Assembly (NCBI GenBank): GCA_905221605.1
Contig: CAJNDS010002690.1
Location: forward strand, 527,284-556,030
Direction of reading: 5' to 3'
DNA: 28,747 nt
From: Symbiodinium natans
Taxonomy: Eukaryota > Sar > Dinophyceae > Suessiales > Symbiodiniaceae
The translations under genes and the position numbers were made by a program. Of this stretch, positions 18,550-27,098 are shown piece by piece (the first letter of the stretch is position 1; the number at the start of each line of letters is the position of its first letter). Below the pieces are notes generated by a model. It was not told the origin of the DNA and did no database searches. It saw nothing but the letters and a program-made list of their open reading frames with translations.

Positions 18550-18789
18550 GTGAGCAGCAAAGACATGATAGCGAAACTTTTGCGGCTGCGGCAGCGCTGC
18601 GTGGAAGCAGAAGTCTGGGATGAGTTCAAAATGCTGCAGCACCACGACGACTTCGGCCCCACTTGGGCAAGCCGTTGGAGCATTGCGTGCCGCGTGCTCG
18701 GGCTAGCTTCCAAGCCCGAGGAGTTTGCTTGGATGGTTCGTTCCTTGCTTTACAAGGGACTTGCCCCAAACCCTAAAGGCTTGCCCTGA
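18550..18789 (+). CDS. Long unknown gene: helical exon
   Basis: Starts after TGTGGCAG and encodes SSKDMIAKLLRLRQRCVEAE, WDEFKMLQHHDDFGPTWASR and ASKPEEFAWMVRSLLYKGLA. Strong protein-like composition with amphipathic helices. It enters a telomere-heptamer intron near 18768; the open frame stops at 18787-18789 inside the repeats. No family recognised. Confidence 0.55.
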   Translation: MSSKDMIAKLLRLRQRCVEAEVWDEFKMLQHHDDFGPTWASRWSIACRVLGLASKPEEFAWMVRSLLYKGLAPNPKGLP

Positions 18790-18869
18790 GGGCCCGAGGG
18801 CCCGAAACCCCTAACCCCTAAACCCTGAACCCTAAACCCTAAGCCCTAAAACCAAAACCCGAAGCTCAG
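18780..18869 (+). other. Telomere-heptamer intron
   Basis: Nearly pure CCCTAAA-type repeats (CCTGAACCCTAAACCCTAAG) ending in GAAGCTCAG, between two well-supported coding exons. It is similar in make-up to 10234-10307 and 21494-21551. Confidence 0.65.
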
Positions 18870-19309
18870 GATCCTTCGCTTTGGGCGCAAGAACGCCTGC
18901 GAAGTACCCCGGCTTCCGGCGCAAGATCTACGAGCTGCAGAAGGAGGACCTCATTGACAGCGCCAAAGCGGTGATTGCGACGCGTGGCGTGATGGTCCGG
19001 ATCATCAAAGACGTGTCCACAGCAGACAGCTCTTGGTGCGATCTCCTGGCAAAGTTTGTGGATGCGAAGCAGATGTGCTCCATAGACGCGTCGTTTCTGG
19101 AGGACATTCACGGCAGGAGCAATGAGCAGGTCGCTGTCCTTGAGTTGCTGAAAGGTATGCAGGAGCATGCGTACCTCCCGGAGTTCTATGGGGTGGCGGC
19201 CAGTCATGATTCCGTGCAGTCACAATACAGCGACAGTCGGATCCAGAAGCTTTGCAAAAAAGCCATCGATGAGCCGCTCTGCTGGAAGTTAGAACTGGTA
19301 ATCGTTTGA
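18870..19309 (+). CDS. Long unknown gene: largest helical exon
   Basis: Opens after GCTCAG and encodes PAKYPGFRRKIYELQKEDLI, SAKAVIATRGVMVRIIKDVS, WCDLLAKFVDAKQMCSIDA and LPEFYGVAASHDSVQSQYSD, to a possible donor GTAATC at 19298 or the stop at 19307-19309. Another donor candidate (GAAAG/GTATGC) lies near 19154. Composition is strongly coding and mostly helical. No catalytic motif was recognised. Confidence 0.6.
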
Positions 19310-19339
19310 ACCTCACGTGCTGGCGTTGTGTGCTGACAG

Positions 19340-19602
19340 GCACCGGGCGACACACATGGCCCCGCTGCAGACGGCGCCCATGGTCATTGAGCCGCCAGAT
19401 GTGCCGCAGCCTGATGATGCTTGGAAAGATGAGGACGTGGCAGTGCCGCAGGCAGAGACCTCTACCGTGAACGTGGGCCAGGTCCGCGAAGACCCGCGTG
19501 TGGTGGCGAAGAAGATGATGTTTAGATACATCAAGTTCGTCGTTGCTGACGTCATGGATTGTGGCAGCATGGAGGCCGCCCTGCAAGGGAACTCGGAATG
19601 AA
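19340..19602 (+). CDS. Long unknown gene: acidic linker exon
   Basis: After CTGACAG the frame encodes HMAPLQTAPMVIEPPDVPQP, DDAWKDEDVAVPQAETSTVN and VVAKKMMFRYIKFVVADVMD, ending with a TGA at 19600-19602. Pro/Asp/Glu-rich first half (likely disordered), helical second half. The exon may end earlier, because TTTAGGG repeats begin at 19620 in what looks like an intron running to 19938. Confidence 0.5.
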
Positions 19603-19938
19603 AACATTAATGGAATTAGTAGGGTTTAGGGTTTAGGGTTCAGGTTGCTTAGGGTCTAGGGTTTGGCTTCATAAATTCGGCTTGGGGTTTCGTTTAAGGG
19701 TTGTTGAGGAGCCACCGGCCCCTGAGACCCTCTGAGATTTGTTTGTTCGCTGGGGTGTTCCACCTTGCTGAATCATTTCATCTCCTTGCATTCAGTCAGG
19801 TGCATCTATGCTCACCTTGACCACCAGCCCCTAAGACCCTCTGAGATTTCTTTGCTCGATGGGGCGTCCCGCCGGCGGGCTGGGTATATGTTGTGACAGG
19901 GCTAGGGTTGTAGGGAATTGTTTCGTCAATCAGGACAG

Positions 19939-20120
19939 TCGACAAGCTCCTGCCCGCCGGCGACAATGCGGAGCAGATGCTCCGCGGCTGGCTCCTGGAC
20001 GGTTCCATGCTGACAGAGGTCAGTGAGGCTTATTCGCGCAACCACAACTGCTTCACACGAAGTCCTCCATTTGCAAAGCCGGTTTTGCTGCTCACCCGCA
20101 AGATGCTAGTTGGATTTTAA
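19939..20120 (+). CDS. Long unknown gene: exon
   Basis: After AGGACAG the frame encodes DKLLPAGDNAEQMLRGWLLD, GSMLTEVSEAYSRNHNCFTR and SPPFAKPVLLLTRKML, to a TAA at 20118-20120. The intron to the next exon (about 20107-20455) is G-rich and contains two copies of CCAGGTCCTGGTCTGCTTCC at 20265 and 20413. Confidence 0.5.
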
Positions 20121-20455
20121 AACGCTTGCGCGCGCCGCCGAGGCCCAGGAAATTCGAAAAACCTTTTCGGGTAGGGGCAGGTCTTGAGGGGGTCCCGTGC
20201 TTCGGCGGTGTGGTCTCAGGGGGTCAGGGCGAGGGGGGGGCCAAGGAGGGGGGAAGGGGGCGTACCAGGTCCTGGTCTGCTTCCTATACAGTGCTTTGGC
20301 GGTGGTCTCAGAGGGTCAGGGGCGAGGGGGGTCCCAGGAGAAGTGCCAGGCAGGGGTCTCAAGGCGAGGGTTCAAAAGGAGGGTCGGAGGGGGCAGGGTT
20401 CGAGGGAGCGTGCCAGGTCCTGGTCTGCTTCCTATACACCATATTCCCTGCGTAG

Positions 20456-20968
20456 CTCGAGAATCTCTGAGGACGAACTCGTGCAGGATCTTCGAGAAGC
20501 TGGCCCAAGCAGACAAGGACAAGAAATGTCAATTCAGGTTGGGTTCTAGGGGTTTACAGTTTCAGTCTTTAGACATACGCAGGACGTATTCATGGTCTTT
20601 GACATGGGTTCGGCCAAAGCGCAGGGCGAGATTAGAAAACAGCTCGGGAAAATCGTCAAATCGAAGGCGCAGAGTACTTTGCAGAGCTTTCTTTTCTTGC
20701 CGCAGCAACAAGATCTTGAGCGTCGGGCCCGTTACAATGCTGCTTTGCTTTTGCAAAAATGGTGCACATGGCACTGGTTCAGTGTCTCGTGTAGGAACCG
20801 CCGACCCCGAGGATCGAGCCGAGGCCTGATGCCAGGCGCAAGCGCAAGGCGGTCTCGCTGGGCGCGTATGTCGGCCGGGAGTCTCTCCACTTTGCTGTTT
20901 GCGGCAGCAGTCTGGAAGCGCGCGAACACCGCTGGATAGGGACAGCCTTGCACACATGTCTGGGAGCA
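20456..20968 (+). CDS. Long unknown gene: three short exons
   Basis: 20456-20537 (after CTGCGTAG, before a GTTGGG donor) is open in two frames; the one reading RISEDELVQDLREAGPSRQG has the phase that joins the next exon. 20583 onward encodes DVFMVFDMGSAKAQGEIRKQ, LGKIVKSKAQSTLQSF and DLERRARYNAALLLQKW. 20795 onward, after TCGTGTAG, has no start codon of its own and encodes EPPTPRIEPRPDARRKRKAV, SLGAYVGRESLHFAVCGSS and LEAREHRWIGTALHTCLG. Splice signals are good and composition protein-like. Confidence 0.45.
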
Positions 20969-21006
20969 ATGATTGGGTCCCGGGTTTAGGGCTACACTGT
21001 GTGCAG

Positions 21007-21246
21007 GACTGGCACGGACTCGACGTGTCCATGGCTTCCGGTCCCCCTCCCGAACCCAGTGCTGCTGGAACCGAGAGTGACAAAGAAGATCAAAACCCAG
21101 GCGAAGCCAAGAGAGATAGTGTTACATGTCGGTCTGGTTTGCTTCGGGCGCTTGGGAGGTGCTGCTGAAGGTTGAAGGCAAGGGCAAGTTCATCTCGGAC
21201 ACGGCGGCTGAACCAGCCATTCCCGACGACATGGCCGACGAGGAGT
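21007..21246 (+). CDS. Long unknown gene: exons with a charged linker
   Basis: 21007 follows GTGTGCAG and encodes DWHGLDVSMASGPPPEPSAA, then GTESDKEDQNPGEAKR, an acidic disordered stretch. In another frame, 21119 to the TGA at 21244-21246 reads SGAWEVLLKVEGKGKFISDT and AAEPAIPDDMADEE. Whether the TGA is used or spliced out is unclear; coding resumes at 21315. 21247-21314 contains a short direct repeat (ACTGCTGCTTGAC with CGAAGCCAA). Confidence 0.4.
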
Positions 21247-21314
21247 GACTGCTGCTTGACACGAAGCCAACTGCTGCTTGACGCGAAGCCAAAGCCAGTG
21301 ACGCTTGTGTCCAG

Positions 21315-21493
21315 GACATGCTCCCCCTTCACTTCGCGTCCAAACATGTGGTCGTGTATCAGGAGCTATTCCACACATTCCGTCTGTCCAGCCTCATCTT
21401 CCTGAGCCCAGACCCCTACGGGCTTCTTGCAGGGTTGCGCAGCAAGGTGACCATGGTGGCTGTTTGCCGAAGCTCACTGCACGCCAAGGCCAG
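21315..21493 (+). CDS. Long unknown gene: penultimate exon
   Basis: After TGTCCAG the frame encodes DMLPLHFASKHVVVYQELFH, TFRLSSLIFLSPDPYGLLAG and SKVTMVAVCRSSLHAKA. A short intron (about 21494-21551) with telomere-like CCCTAAAC ends in AACCGCAG and leads into the last exon. Confidence 0.55.
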
Positions 21494-21551
21494 GGGGCAA
21501 GGATTCCCAAAACCCTAAACCTTAAACCGACTGGGTTACCCAAAACCGCAG

Positions 21552-21884
21552 GTCCTCATGGACTTTCTCGTGGAAAAGCTTGTGGTGGATCTGAGCCAGT
21601 CTCCGCCCGCGTCCTCGGTGGCCCCTGCTGTCCACGACAGCAATCCAGAGCCACGCAACACAGGTGCCAGCAATGGCCAGAATGCCGTGAAGGACGGCCA
21701 GGATGATGCCGCGAAGGACATCGCTCAGGGCGACAAGACCACAAACCAAGAGAAGAAGCAGAAGAAGGATGCTCAGGCCAACAAGACCAACGACGAAGAG
21801 AAGAAGGAGGAGAAGGATGCGGAGTATGAACTTTCCGAGGAAGAGAGCGGCTCCAGCAGTGGCAAGGAGGCCGGGTCTGAGTGA
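21552..21884 (+). CDS. Long unknown gene: last exon with a charged tail
   Basis: Encodes VLMDFLVEKLVVDLSQSPPA followed by about 85 residues rich in Lys, Asp, Glu, Asn and Gln (KTTNQEKKQKKDAQANKT, then DEEKKEEKDAEYELSEEESG) to a TGA at 21882-21884. The tail is clearly disordered, first mixed-charge, then acidic with serines that could be CK2-type phosphorylation sites. This gives the gene a natural 3' end; DNA after it has no coding look. Confidence 0.6.
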   Translation, partial: VLMDFLVEKLVVDLSQSPPASSVAPAVHDSNPEPRNTGASNGQNAVKDGQDDAAKDIAQGDKTTNQEKKQKKDAQANKTNDEEKKEEKDAEYELSEEESGSSSGKEAGSE

Positions 21885-22588
21885 AGCAGACAGCCGTCAG
21901 GGTGTCGCTGCGGATTCCGTGAGGCTCGGGCTGAGTTGGCAGGGGAGAGCCACCAGGTCTCTTCCGTTTTGGGCCGATTAGCTTTGAGCCCGTAGGGGAA
22001 GTCTGCAGGTTTTTAAAAAGAGCGAGCAGTAGCAGGAACTGTGTGCATCATTGTCATTAGTACGCCGTGCCGGCCTTAAAAGCGTTGAAAGGTCAACACT
22101 CAGGCAACTGCTTGCGTCAGATGAGGTCGGACGCTGAGGCTAATTTTAATTCCGAGACCAGATCCGCACAGGCCCACAGAGGTCTGGTCACCCAGTGAGT
22201 GCAGCTCAGAAGCCGAATCACAAATCCTTCCTAATGTGCGCAGGCTGGAGCTGGTTCAGGCTTCTTGAAGTTACTCTCTCTTTGCGTGTGCCTTCCGATC
22301 CTTCTGATTGACAGGGCGCCTCTCGATCCGTCAGTGCGTGCGGGGTTTTCAGTTTAGGGTTAAGGGTCTCCGGTTTGCTCGGTTGGTTCTCGAGAAGTGT
22401 CGCGTGTCTCTCTCGATCTGTCTTTGGGTGTAGATTTTTGGTTTAGGGAAAGGGCGGGGTCTTCAAAATGACACTCGATTGTGGTCGGCAAGTGCAGCCG
22501 CTTCGACGGTGCAGTTTCGGACAGCCTTCGTCCAGAGTTTGCGGTTCAACGTCAAGTGAACTCCACTTAGCCTAGTGTCACCCAAGTC
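21885..22588. other. Intergenic, no gene seen
   Basis: Unique sequence with a few heptamer remnants (TTTAGGGTTAAGGG near 22352) and a loose direct repeat around CTCTCGATC[C/T]GTC at about 22320 and 22412. No frame with convincing composition was found on either strand. The ATG at 22589 follows. Confidence 0.6.
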
Positions 22589-22862
22589 ATGGCAGCTTCA
22601 CGTGAGCAAGCGGATGCCTTGGCAATGCTGAAGGGTGCTAAGGGATCTTGTTCCTCGGCAGCCTGTTACTGTTGCACACGTGGTGTTTTGCAGAAGGTAG
22701 AAGTGAATTCGGAAGACAAGGCAAGAAAATAAAGATGGTCGACATCGCCGCAGCTAAGCTGGATGATATCCTGAAGGAGGCGCCGCGTGGGCAGGCCGGC
22801 CCTTTGTTCTCAGAGTAGGAGTATAGTCAGGCCGAGCTGATGCACTTGCCGACTCTGCTGCA
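22589..22862 (+). CDS. Small unknown protein with a GA-AG intron and an in-frame TAG
   Basis: The ATG at 22589 encodes MAASREQADALAMLKGAK. A 50-base GA-AG intron at 22644-22693 (ending TTTTGCAG) joins in frame to EGRSEFGRQGKKIKMVDIA, then AAKLDDILKEAPRGQAGPL and FSE. A TAG at 22816-22818 then interrupts; the frame goes on for 22 plausible codons (EYSQAELMHLPTLLQHFQPQ) to TAA at 22860-22862. Either the protein ends at the TAG (about 60 residues) or the gene carries a nonsense change. The exon at 22904 may belong to the same transcript. Function unknown. Confidence 0.45.
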
Positions 22863-22903
22863 GCACTTCCAGCCGCAAGGGCCCTAAGCATCAGTCACGG
22901 CAT

Positions 22904-23740
22904 GTGAGAGAATGTTGGGCAGAAGTGCTAAGGAAATCCCTTTCTCACGGCATTTCCATGGTCTTTGGTGTGTGCTCAAAAAAGAAGGCAGCTTCCGGGG
23001 CAGAGTCGGCACACACGGCTAAAGCAAAGGCGGTCAAGAAGGATAAGGATGCCAAGACGAAGGGGGTCATCAGCTTTGACTTGACGCAGAACCTCGATGA
23101 TGCGCCCAGGGCAACCCGAGCCATCACAGCCATCCTGGCGAATGCGGCTCCGAGTACAAACTTCAATCGAGTGAAGTTGGTCTGGCAACCTAAAAGCAAG
23201 CAAGGGGGGCTCGCGGCGTCCGTGGGCAAGGTCTGTCACCCAACGATCGTCGTGTCTGGGGCCACTGCCGCTGTACAAGAGCGACGTCCTGCCTGCGGGG
23301 TAGTGTGGTCTTACAGCATGCGCGGGCTCGGTTCGGAGGGGCCGGCAACCCAAGACAGCAACATGAAGGCCATCAAAGTAGACGGCCGGCTGCCGTGGAC
23401 TTTCGAGGACTCACCAAGCTGGGCGATTGTGGCTGAGCTTTGGGGAGGAAAAGATTGGTTGAGTCAGAAAGCGTCCAAGGATCAACGGGACAAGCTGCGC
23501 TCAATGGGCTTTGTGTGTGCCAACGGCAATGCTACCCTTGCGCCGTTGCCGGAAGCCTTGGCTAGCAGCACAGTCCTGAAGCAGCTTGCGAGAAAGGCGT
23601 ACGCAAAGGAACACCCCAAGGAGGAGAAGGCCGGGTCTGCAGCAATGAGGGCGCTTGCAGTGGCAGTGGCAAAGTGCGTATTTTCATTGTTACTTCGGCT
23701 TCTTGCGATGGCCAGGCTCCAAAGTCGAAGTTTTGTGTGA
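22904..23740 (+). CDS. Unknown lysine-rich protein exon
   Basis: Open for 278 codons; an ATG lies at 22958 (MVFGVCSKKKAASGAES) and an acceptor-like GGGGCAG near 23000-23006 may be the real exon start. Features, in order: a Lys-rich stretch (AKAKAVKKDKDAKTKG), a predicted alpha/beta part (GVISFDLTQNLDDAP, ATRAITAILANAAPSTNFNR, KLVWQPKSKQGG), VDGRLPWTFEDSPSWAIVAE, KDQRDKLRSMGFVCANGNA, and a second Lys/Glu patch (AYAKEHPKEEKAGS). Coding probably ends at a GTGCGT donor near 23674. No family recognised. The organisation resembles an extension of the small protein just upstream. Confidence 0.55.
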   Translation: MRECWAEVLRKSLSHGISMVFGVCSKKKAASGAESAHTAKAKAVKKDKDAKTKGVISFDLTQNLDDAPRATRAITAILANAAPSTNFNRVKLVWQPKSKQGGLAASVGKVCHPTIVVSGATAAVQERRPACGVVWSYSMRGLGSEGPATQDSNMKAIKVDGRLPWTFEDSPSWAIVAELWGGKDWLSQKASKDQRDKLRSMGFVCANGNATLAPLPEALASSTVLKQLARKAYAKEHPKEEKAGSAAMRALAVAVAKCVFSLLLRLLAMARLQSRSFV

Positions 23741-23773
23741 ACTGCTCATGCGAGTCATGCGCAGATATCCGCA

Positions 23774-23901
23774 GCAGGTTTAGCTTGTCAGCCGAAAACT
23801 GACGAGTGGGCCAGTCGGATTTGTGTTGATTTTGGGAGCAGGTTTAGCTTGTGAGCCGAAAACTGAAGAGGGGGCCAGTCAGCTTTGTGTTGATTTTGGG
23901 C
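23774..23901. repeat. 64-bp tandem pair in a non-coding stretch
   Basis: Two copies (23774-23837 and 23838-23901) beginning GCAGGTTTAGCTTGT and ending TTTGTGTTGATTTTGGG, with a handful of differences. The surrounding 23741-24093 shows no convincing gene; open frames on both strands here are shadows of the repeat. Confidence 0.85.
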
Positions 23902-24093
23902 AGGTGTCGATATTGGGCAAAATGCCGTGCGATGCTTGCTAAAACGTCTGGAGCAAAAAAAGATCGAGCCTGCGTGCAGCAAGGAGAGTTGGTTGCGTGC
24001 GCCTTTGTGTGCACGCATTATACTTGGACGCGCAGTCTGTGCCCCAAGCTAAAAGCCATCCTTGTTGCCTCGCTCGAGACAATATGGGGAAAT

Positions 24094-24141
24094 GGACGTG
24101 GACAAAGCTGCAGCAGAAGGCGCTGCGAGCAAACAGTGGTG
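24094..24141 (+). CDS. Possible first exon of the DNA methyltransferase gene
   Basis: ATG at 24094 encodes MDVDKAAAEGAASKQ, then TGG and a stop. Composition and position suit a short N-terminal exon, but no frame-checked splice to the methyltransferase exon could be fixed. The alternative start is the ATG at 24218. Confidence 0.25.
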
Positions 24142-24217
24142 AATGCCATGGTTCATTTTAGGCGACACAATTTAGGGTCGGTCCCGAAACTGTCAATGTT
24201 GCGTGCTTCCGGCGTGA

Positions 24218-24688
24218 ATGGAGGCAGTGGAAGTCCGGACCAGCATCATGAAAAACAAGAAGAAAGGGCCGCCGGCCCCGCCGAAGGAGCTCCGCGTGGC
24301 GGCGGATTGCTCTGGATACGGAGCTCACGCAGCTCGGCCTGAAACGCATGTGCAATGTGCTGTTGCATTTCTGTTTGTGCCTGAAGCCAAGATTATTGCT
24401 CTCGCCAATATGGACCTGAAGATCCCAGTGAAGAACATGCTCGCTTGCGAGATCGACCCTGCGGTGAGGCGCATGGCGTCTCGTGTGTCTGATGCGGTGG
24501 ACTTGCCCGCGTACGAGCAGCCGGTGAACATGGTAGAGAGGCACTTAAGCCAGGAGAGTCTTGAGCTCTACATGCTGACGGCACCGTGCCAGTCTTACAG
24601 TCTGGCCGGGAAGGGCCTTGGACTTGGGGAAGGGAGAGGGCAGCTCGTGGTAGATGGCTGCGGCAAGATACTGGACGAGAAGCCCAAG
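24218..24688 (+). CDS. C5-cytosine DNA methyltransferase, exon with motifs I, II and IV
   Basis: Enzymes of this family transfer a methyl group from S-adenosylmethionine to C5 of cytosine in DNA. Counting from the ATG at 24218: a basic leader (MKNKKKG), motif I variant VAADCSGYGAH (D30, G33, G35; SAM binding), motif II ACEID (76-80), and motif IV TAPCQSYSLAGKGLGLGEGR with the catalytic cysteine C124 (codon 24587-24589). Residues about 38-57 (ARPETHVQCAVAFLF) are unlike the family and may be a small unspliced intron: removing about 24330-24389 would join GYGAHA to AKIIALANMDLKIPVKNML. The exon ends at 24688 (EKPK), where a GC-AG intron (24689-24778, 90 bp) joins in frame to AFLFENV. Nuclear location is inferred from function. 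Confidence 0.85.
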
Positions 24689-24778
24689 GCAGAACCACAC
24701 CCTGATCCCTGAATCGAACAACCCTAGTAACGCTATAGCCGCCAAGCCCCAAACCCTTGGACAAACTTGTCCGTTGAG

Positions 24779-24892
24779 GCCTTCTTGTTCGAAAACGTGG
24801 CGAACATCGACAAGCAGCACAAGCCTGTGTTGGACAAGTGGGAGAGCATCCTGAATGATGCGGGCTACGTTGCTTGCCTGTATGCCGTCTAG
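24779..24892 (+). CDS. C5-cytosine DNA methyltransferase, exon with motif VI
   Basis: In frame with the previous exon after the GC-AG intron: AFLFENVANIDKQHKPVLDK, then WESILNDAGYVACLYAV before a TAG at 24890-24892. FENV (codons 24788-24799) is motif VI, whose Glu contacts the target cytosine. The Leu-x3-GY pattern that precedes motif VIII in this family (NDAGYVACLYA) is intact. The exon most likely ends in or near TATGCC/GTCTAG, with a heptamer-containing intron to about 24966. Confidence 0.8.
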   Translation, partial: AFLFENVANIDKQHKPVLDKWESILNDAGYVACLYAV

Positions 24893-24966
24893 AACGCATT
24901 CTTAGGGTTTGTGTGGAGCATAGGGTTTCGGGTCCAGAGTGCGCCGTCAGAAAGGTGACTTGCAGG

Positions 24967-25278
24967 ATGAGCCTGAAAGCCTCGGACCACGGCATCCCGC
25001 AAGGTCGGGTGCGGACGCTGGTGGTGGGCGTCAGGGAGGACGTCGCAGAGGGCCGCCAGTTCACGGTCCCCGAGCACATTGGTTCAGTGCCGCTGGCTGC
25101 ATTTTTGGAGAAGACTAATAAATGCAAAGTCGACGAGAGCCAGCAGACCCGCACGTTCCAGAACAACATGACGAAGGCGGGAGTCAGGACATGCGAGCAT
25201 TTCTGTCACTACTACCTTCAGATGCCCAGCTGTGAGCCGTCAGGGGGCACAACCTGCTCCATAACTGTCGAAGCCTAA
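24967..25278 (+). CDS. C5-cytosine DNA methyltransferase, exon with motif VIII
   Basis: After GACTTGCAG the frame encodes MSLKASDHGIPQGRVRTLVV, with motif VIII (GIPQxRxR, 24985-25014). It continues into what should be the start of the target-recognition domain: REDVAEGRQFTVPEHIGSVP, LAAFLEKTNKCKVDESQQTR, FQNNMTKAGVRTCEHFCHYY, to a TAA at 25276-25278. Motifs IX and X, needed for a complete enzyme, were not found before the microsatellites that begin 30 bases later, nor downstream. The copy is either truncated or continues in exons I did not recognise. Confidence 0.75.
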   Translation: MSLKASDHGIPQGRVRTLVVGVREDVAEGRQFTVPEHIGSVPLAAFLEKTNKCKVDESQQTRTFQNNMTKAGVRTCEHFCHYYLQMPSCEPSGGTTCSITVEA

Positions 25279-25308
25279 ATCCAGCACCACCGCTCGCATC
25301 ATGAGACT

Positions 25309-25573
<265 letters not shown>

Positions 25574-27021
25574 ATAGGGTTCAGTCCTCAGGGAAGAGTT
25601 ATGTCGAGCTGGGCTGAGTCAAGGTGCTTGCGGCCAGACGATTTAAGTGGGTAAAGGTGCACACATGCACTGATCCTACCTACGTGCAAAATATAGCGTG
25701 TCTGCGGTCTCGGCCGAGCGAAAGGCCAATCACGGCTTCTGGCGCTTCGTCCACGGAGCCAGCCTGCTCGACAAATCTCGTGCTCTCCGCACGCTCCTCT
25801 GTGCCTTCCATAAGACCTCGTGGCCTCACCTTGTTTGGCCTGTTTGACCAGGCTGACCAAGCGCTTGGGCCATGATCACAACACATAGCTGCAACAAGAC
25901 ACAGGTCCCAATAAACACCCATGATCACCCTAAGACCCAATGCGCAACCACCCAGTCCTGCCATATCTTGCTCGCGAGGAGGGGTCCATCCATGATCCAT
26001 TCGGAGGCCTGAGCTCAATATGGCTCAAAAAACCCCCAAACAAAAAAGTGTATATTTATTTGCGAGATCCTTTGTTGAGACAAAAAATATCAATAATCGC
26101 AATGATAGTAAAAAAGTAACAGGAGAGAAGAAGCACCTGTGGATATTCAAGCAGATGCCGCATACGTGGAGCATGCCCTCCAAAAGGAGCAGGAGCGCAA
26201 GAACCCAAACTGCCCACTGAATGAAGAAAATGTTTACTGAATCAACTTCCGCAGCCAGGCTCTAAACCCGAAATCCCTGCAGCCTACACCCTAATCAAAG
26301 ACCTAGAGTCATATAGTATAAGATTTAGGGTTTAGGGATTTAGTGCTTAGGGATGTCGATTCTCTTTAGTGCAGAAGTTGGTACGATGTGTGGATTTGTC
26401 CTGAGGTTTGAAAACCCAAATACCTCCACAGCAAGGCAAATTGGCAAAAGTCTTTCTCGGAAGTCCTGAACCCTAAGCTGTTCGGTGTGTAGAGTTTAGG
26501 AATTCAGGGCGCGGGATTTGAAATTTGAGGTAAACCCTCAACAGAATTTGAGTCCTAAACCCTGTGAACTTCGAGCCCAAAACCCCAGCCGAGAGTCTTT
26601 CGGATTGGCCGCCATGAGCTGGTGTTGCAAGGAGATTCGTTTGGAGCGGTTTAGGGTTTAGGGTTTGATAATACAATTACTTGGACGTGAATGGATAGTT
26701 GATAAAAAAAATCCCGATGCCTGAACCCAAATGCCTAATTTCGCCGCAGAAGCCTTGTATGCCCCTAGAAAGTCTTCATTCCCAAATAGCCGCAAAGCCA
26801 AAACTCCTGCACAAGCCTGAATATTTCAACCCTAAACCCTAGTCCTGGTGATCCTCGGTCTGCTCCGGACCCTGGCGGCGCATCGTGAGCACGTCTCCAC
26901 TGCGCTGCAGTCGGACGTGGGGATTCGGAATCCTGGGTCTCGAGTTTCAGGGCTTAGGGAAGTTGCCGGTTTAGGGCCACCCTGCAACCCGAAACTGCCC
27001 TAAAAATCGGGTTTAGGGCAT
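25574..27021. other. Heptamer-remnant DNA with two weak exon-like stretches
   Basis: No reliable gene. 26116-26241 contains a frame reading REEAPVDIQADAAYVEHALQ and KEQERKNPNCPLNEENVY to a TGA, after a GTAACAG acceptor; charged and protein-like but isolated. 26848-26912 reads LVILGLLRTLAAHREHVSTA, with the look of one armadillo-type helix pair, flanked by CCCTAAACCC and ending CTGCAG. Minus-strand frames around 25588-26018 have no domain and are not called. Decayed TTTAGGG units occur at 26324, 26650 and elsewhere. Confidence 0.4.
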
Positions 27022-27034
27022 CATCGTCGTAGTC

Positions 27035-27098
<64 letters not shown>

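Noticed and set aside
25588-26018. Two overlapping minus-strand frames of 90 and 112 codons
   Set aside because: No domain, mutual overlap, and no splice or start context; they look like chance frames in GC-rich intergenic DNA.
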